Shown here in pieces: positions 63,888 through 64,000 of a stretch of DNA of 64,000 nt. The notes beneath the pieces were generated by a model. That model did no database searches. It was not told the DNA's origin and saw only the letters and a list, made by a program, of their open reading frames with translations. Where the stretch lies: positions 9,858,001 through 9,922,000 of the forward strand of contig JBHGNT010000012.1 of NCBI GenBank assembly GCA_043228905.1, read 5' to 3'. The stretch is from Azolla caroliniana. Taxonomy: Eukaryota > Polypodiophyta. Position numbers and translations under genes: made by a program. How positions within the stretch are numbered: the stretch's first letter is position 1; every line of letters begins with the position of its first letter.

Positions 63888-64000
63888 TGTTGAGCAAGCA
63901 AGCTCAACCGGATCCGGATCAGCTAAAGAAGCTTGAGCCGGATTAGCATTCGAAAGGATAAGCCGGATCGGTATTCGGATGGTATCCAGACGAGAAGCGC
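63888..64000 (+). repeat. TE4 3' LTR start, second copy, cut by window end
   Basis: Second occurrence of the LTR start. Whether the full LTR follows cannot be seen. Confidence 0.78.

Larger units (their letters stand above)
22919..64000 (+). mobile_element. TE4, Ty1/copia element, outermost of the nested stack
   Basis: Copia element opened by TE5 and TE6. Its own sequence is 22919-25466, 30061-30605 and 61966 to the window end. It has a 5' LTR, an exact initiator-Met primer site, broken gag, protease and part of integrase, RT in two pieces, RNase H, polypurine tract and the beginning of the 3' LTR. About 0.7 kb (end of integrase and linker) is missing at about 25431 compared with TE7. The 3' LTR end is outside the window, so the TSD cannot be tested. 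Confidence 0.88.
63419..64000 (+). repeat. 319-bp tandem duplication spanning polypurine tract and LTR start
   Basis: ACGCAGTACCTGACAGG starts at 63419 and again at 63738; TGTTGAGCAAGC starts at 63569 and again at 63888: both 319 bp apart. Each unit holds the end of the internal region, the tract GAGGGGGAG and about 105-110 bp of LTR. The second unit runs off the window. Confidence 0.9.

Overview
The window is repeat-rich nuclear DNA from a plant or other streptophyte. The evidence is a run of eukaryotic histidine tRNA genes, Ty1/copia and Ty3/gypsy LTR retrotransposons (one with a chromodomain integrase), and a short patch of the plant telomere repeat CCCTAAA. I found no ordinary host protein gene; every convincing protein-coding stretch belongs to a retrotransposon. 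The species cannot be named from the sequence.

Base layer (2107-22918). The foundation is a tandem array of about 728-bp units. Each unit carries a 71-nt tRNA-His(GTG) gene on the minus strand, with a perfect 7-bp acceptor stem, A box, near-consensus B box, GTG anticodon and A discriminator. I count 18 intact, altered or broken tRNA copies; seven are identical to one another (12205, 12933, 15102, 15830, 16558, 17285, 18012). The rest of each unit holds at least three older, decayed segments that align to the same tRNA, so the unit looks like a higher-order repeat built from tRNA-His copies. The centre is homogeneous and the right edge is diverged. Lone TE3 (copia, 2896-8340) sits inside one tRNA gene, and its right junction carries CCCTAAA repeats. 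A copia fragment (21012-21638) replaces another tRNA.

Left edge (1-2106). This is the 3' end of gypsy element TE1 (1-965) inside the integrase of gypsy element TE2 (966-2106), which abuts the array within a tRNA-His gene.

Right part (22919-64000). This is one stack of nested retrotransposons, resolved from LTR termini, target-site duplications (TSDs) and the continuity of interrupted reading frames. Copia TE4 (22919 to beyond 64000) contains minus-strand copia TE5 (25467-30060, TSD ATGGC) and gypsy-like TE6 (30606-61965). TE6 contains copia TE7 (30992-59671, TSD GAGAG). TE7 contains gypsy TE8 (32720-55602, TSD ACGT). TE8 contains three further elements: gypsy TE9 (35424-41155, integrase deleted), minus-strand chromovirus TE10 (42096-47680) and gypsy TE11 (48540-53340, TSD ATAC). 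TE11 is the youngest, with LTRs differing at one base in 243. The TE7 LTRs differ at about 35 of 456 positions.

Working together: almost all coding regions are broken by stops, frameshifts or deletions. TE11 is closest to autonomous, with one frameshift between RNase H and integrase. TE5, TE6 and TE9 look non-autonomous. The most unusual feature is the tRNA-His array. Next come tRNA-like Pol III promoter modules antisense in the LTRs of TE10 and TE6, a covarying hairpin in the gypsy LTRs, and the telomere-repeat junction.
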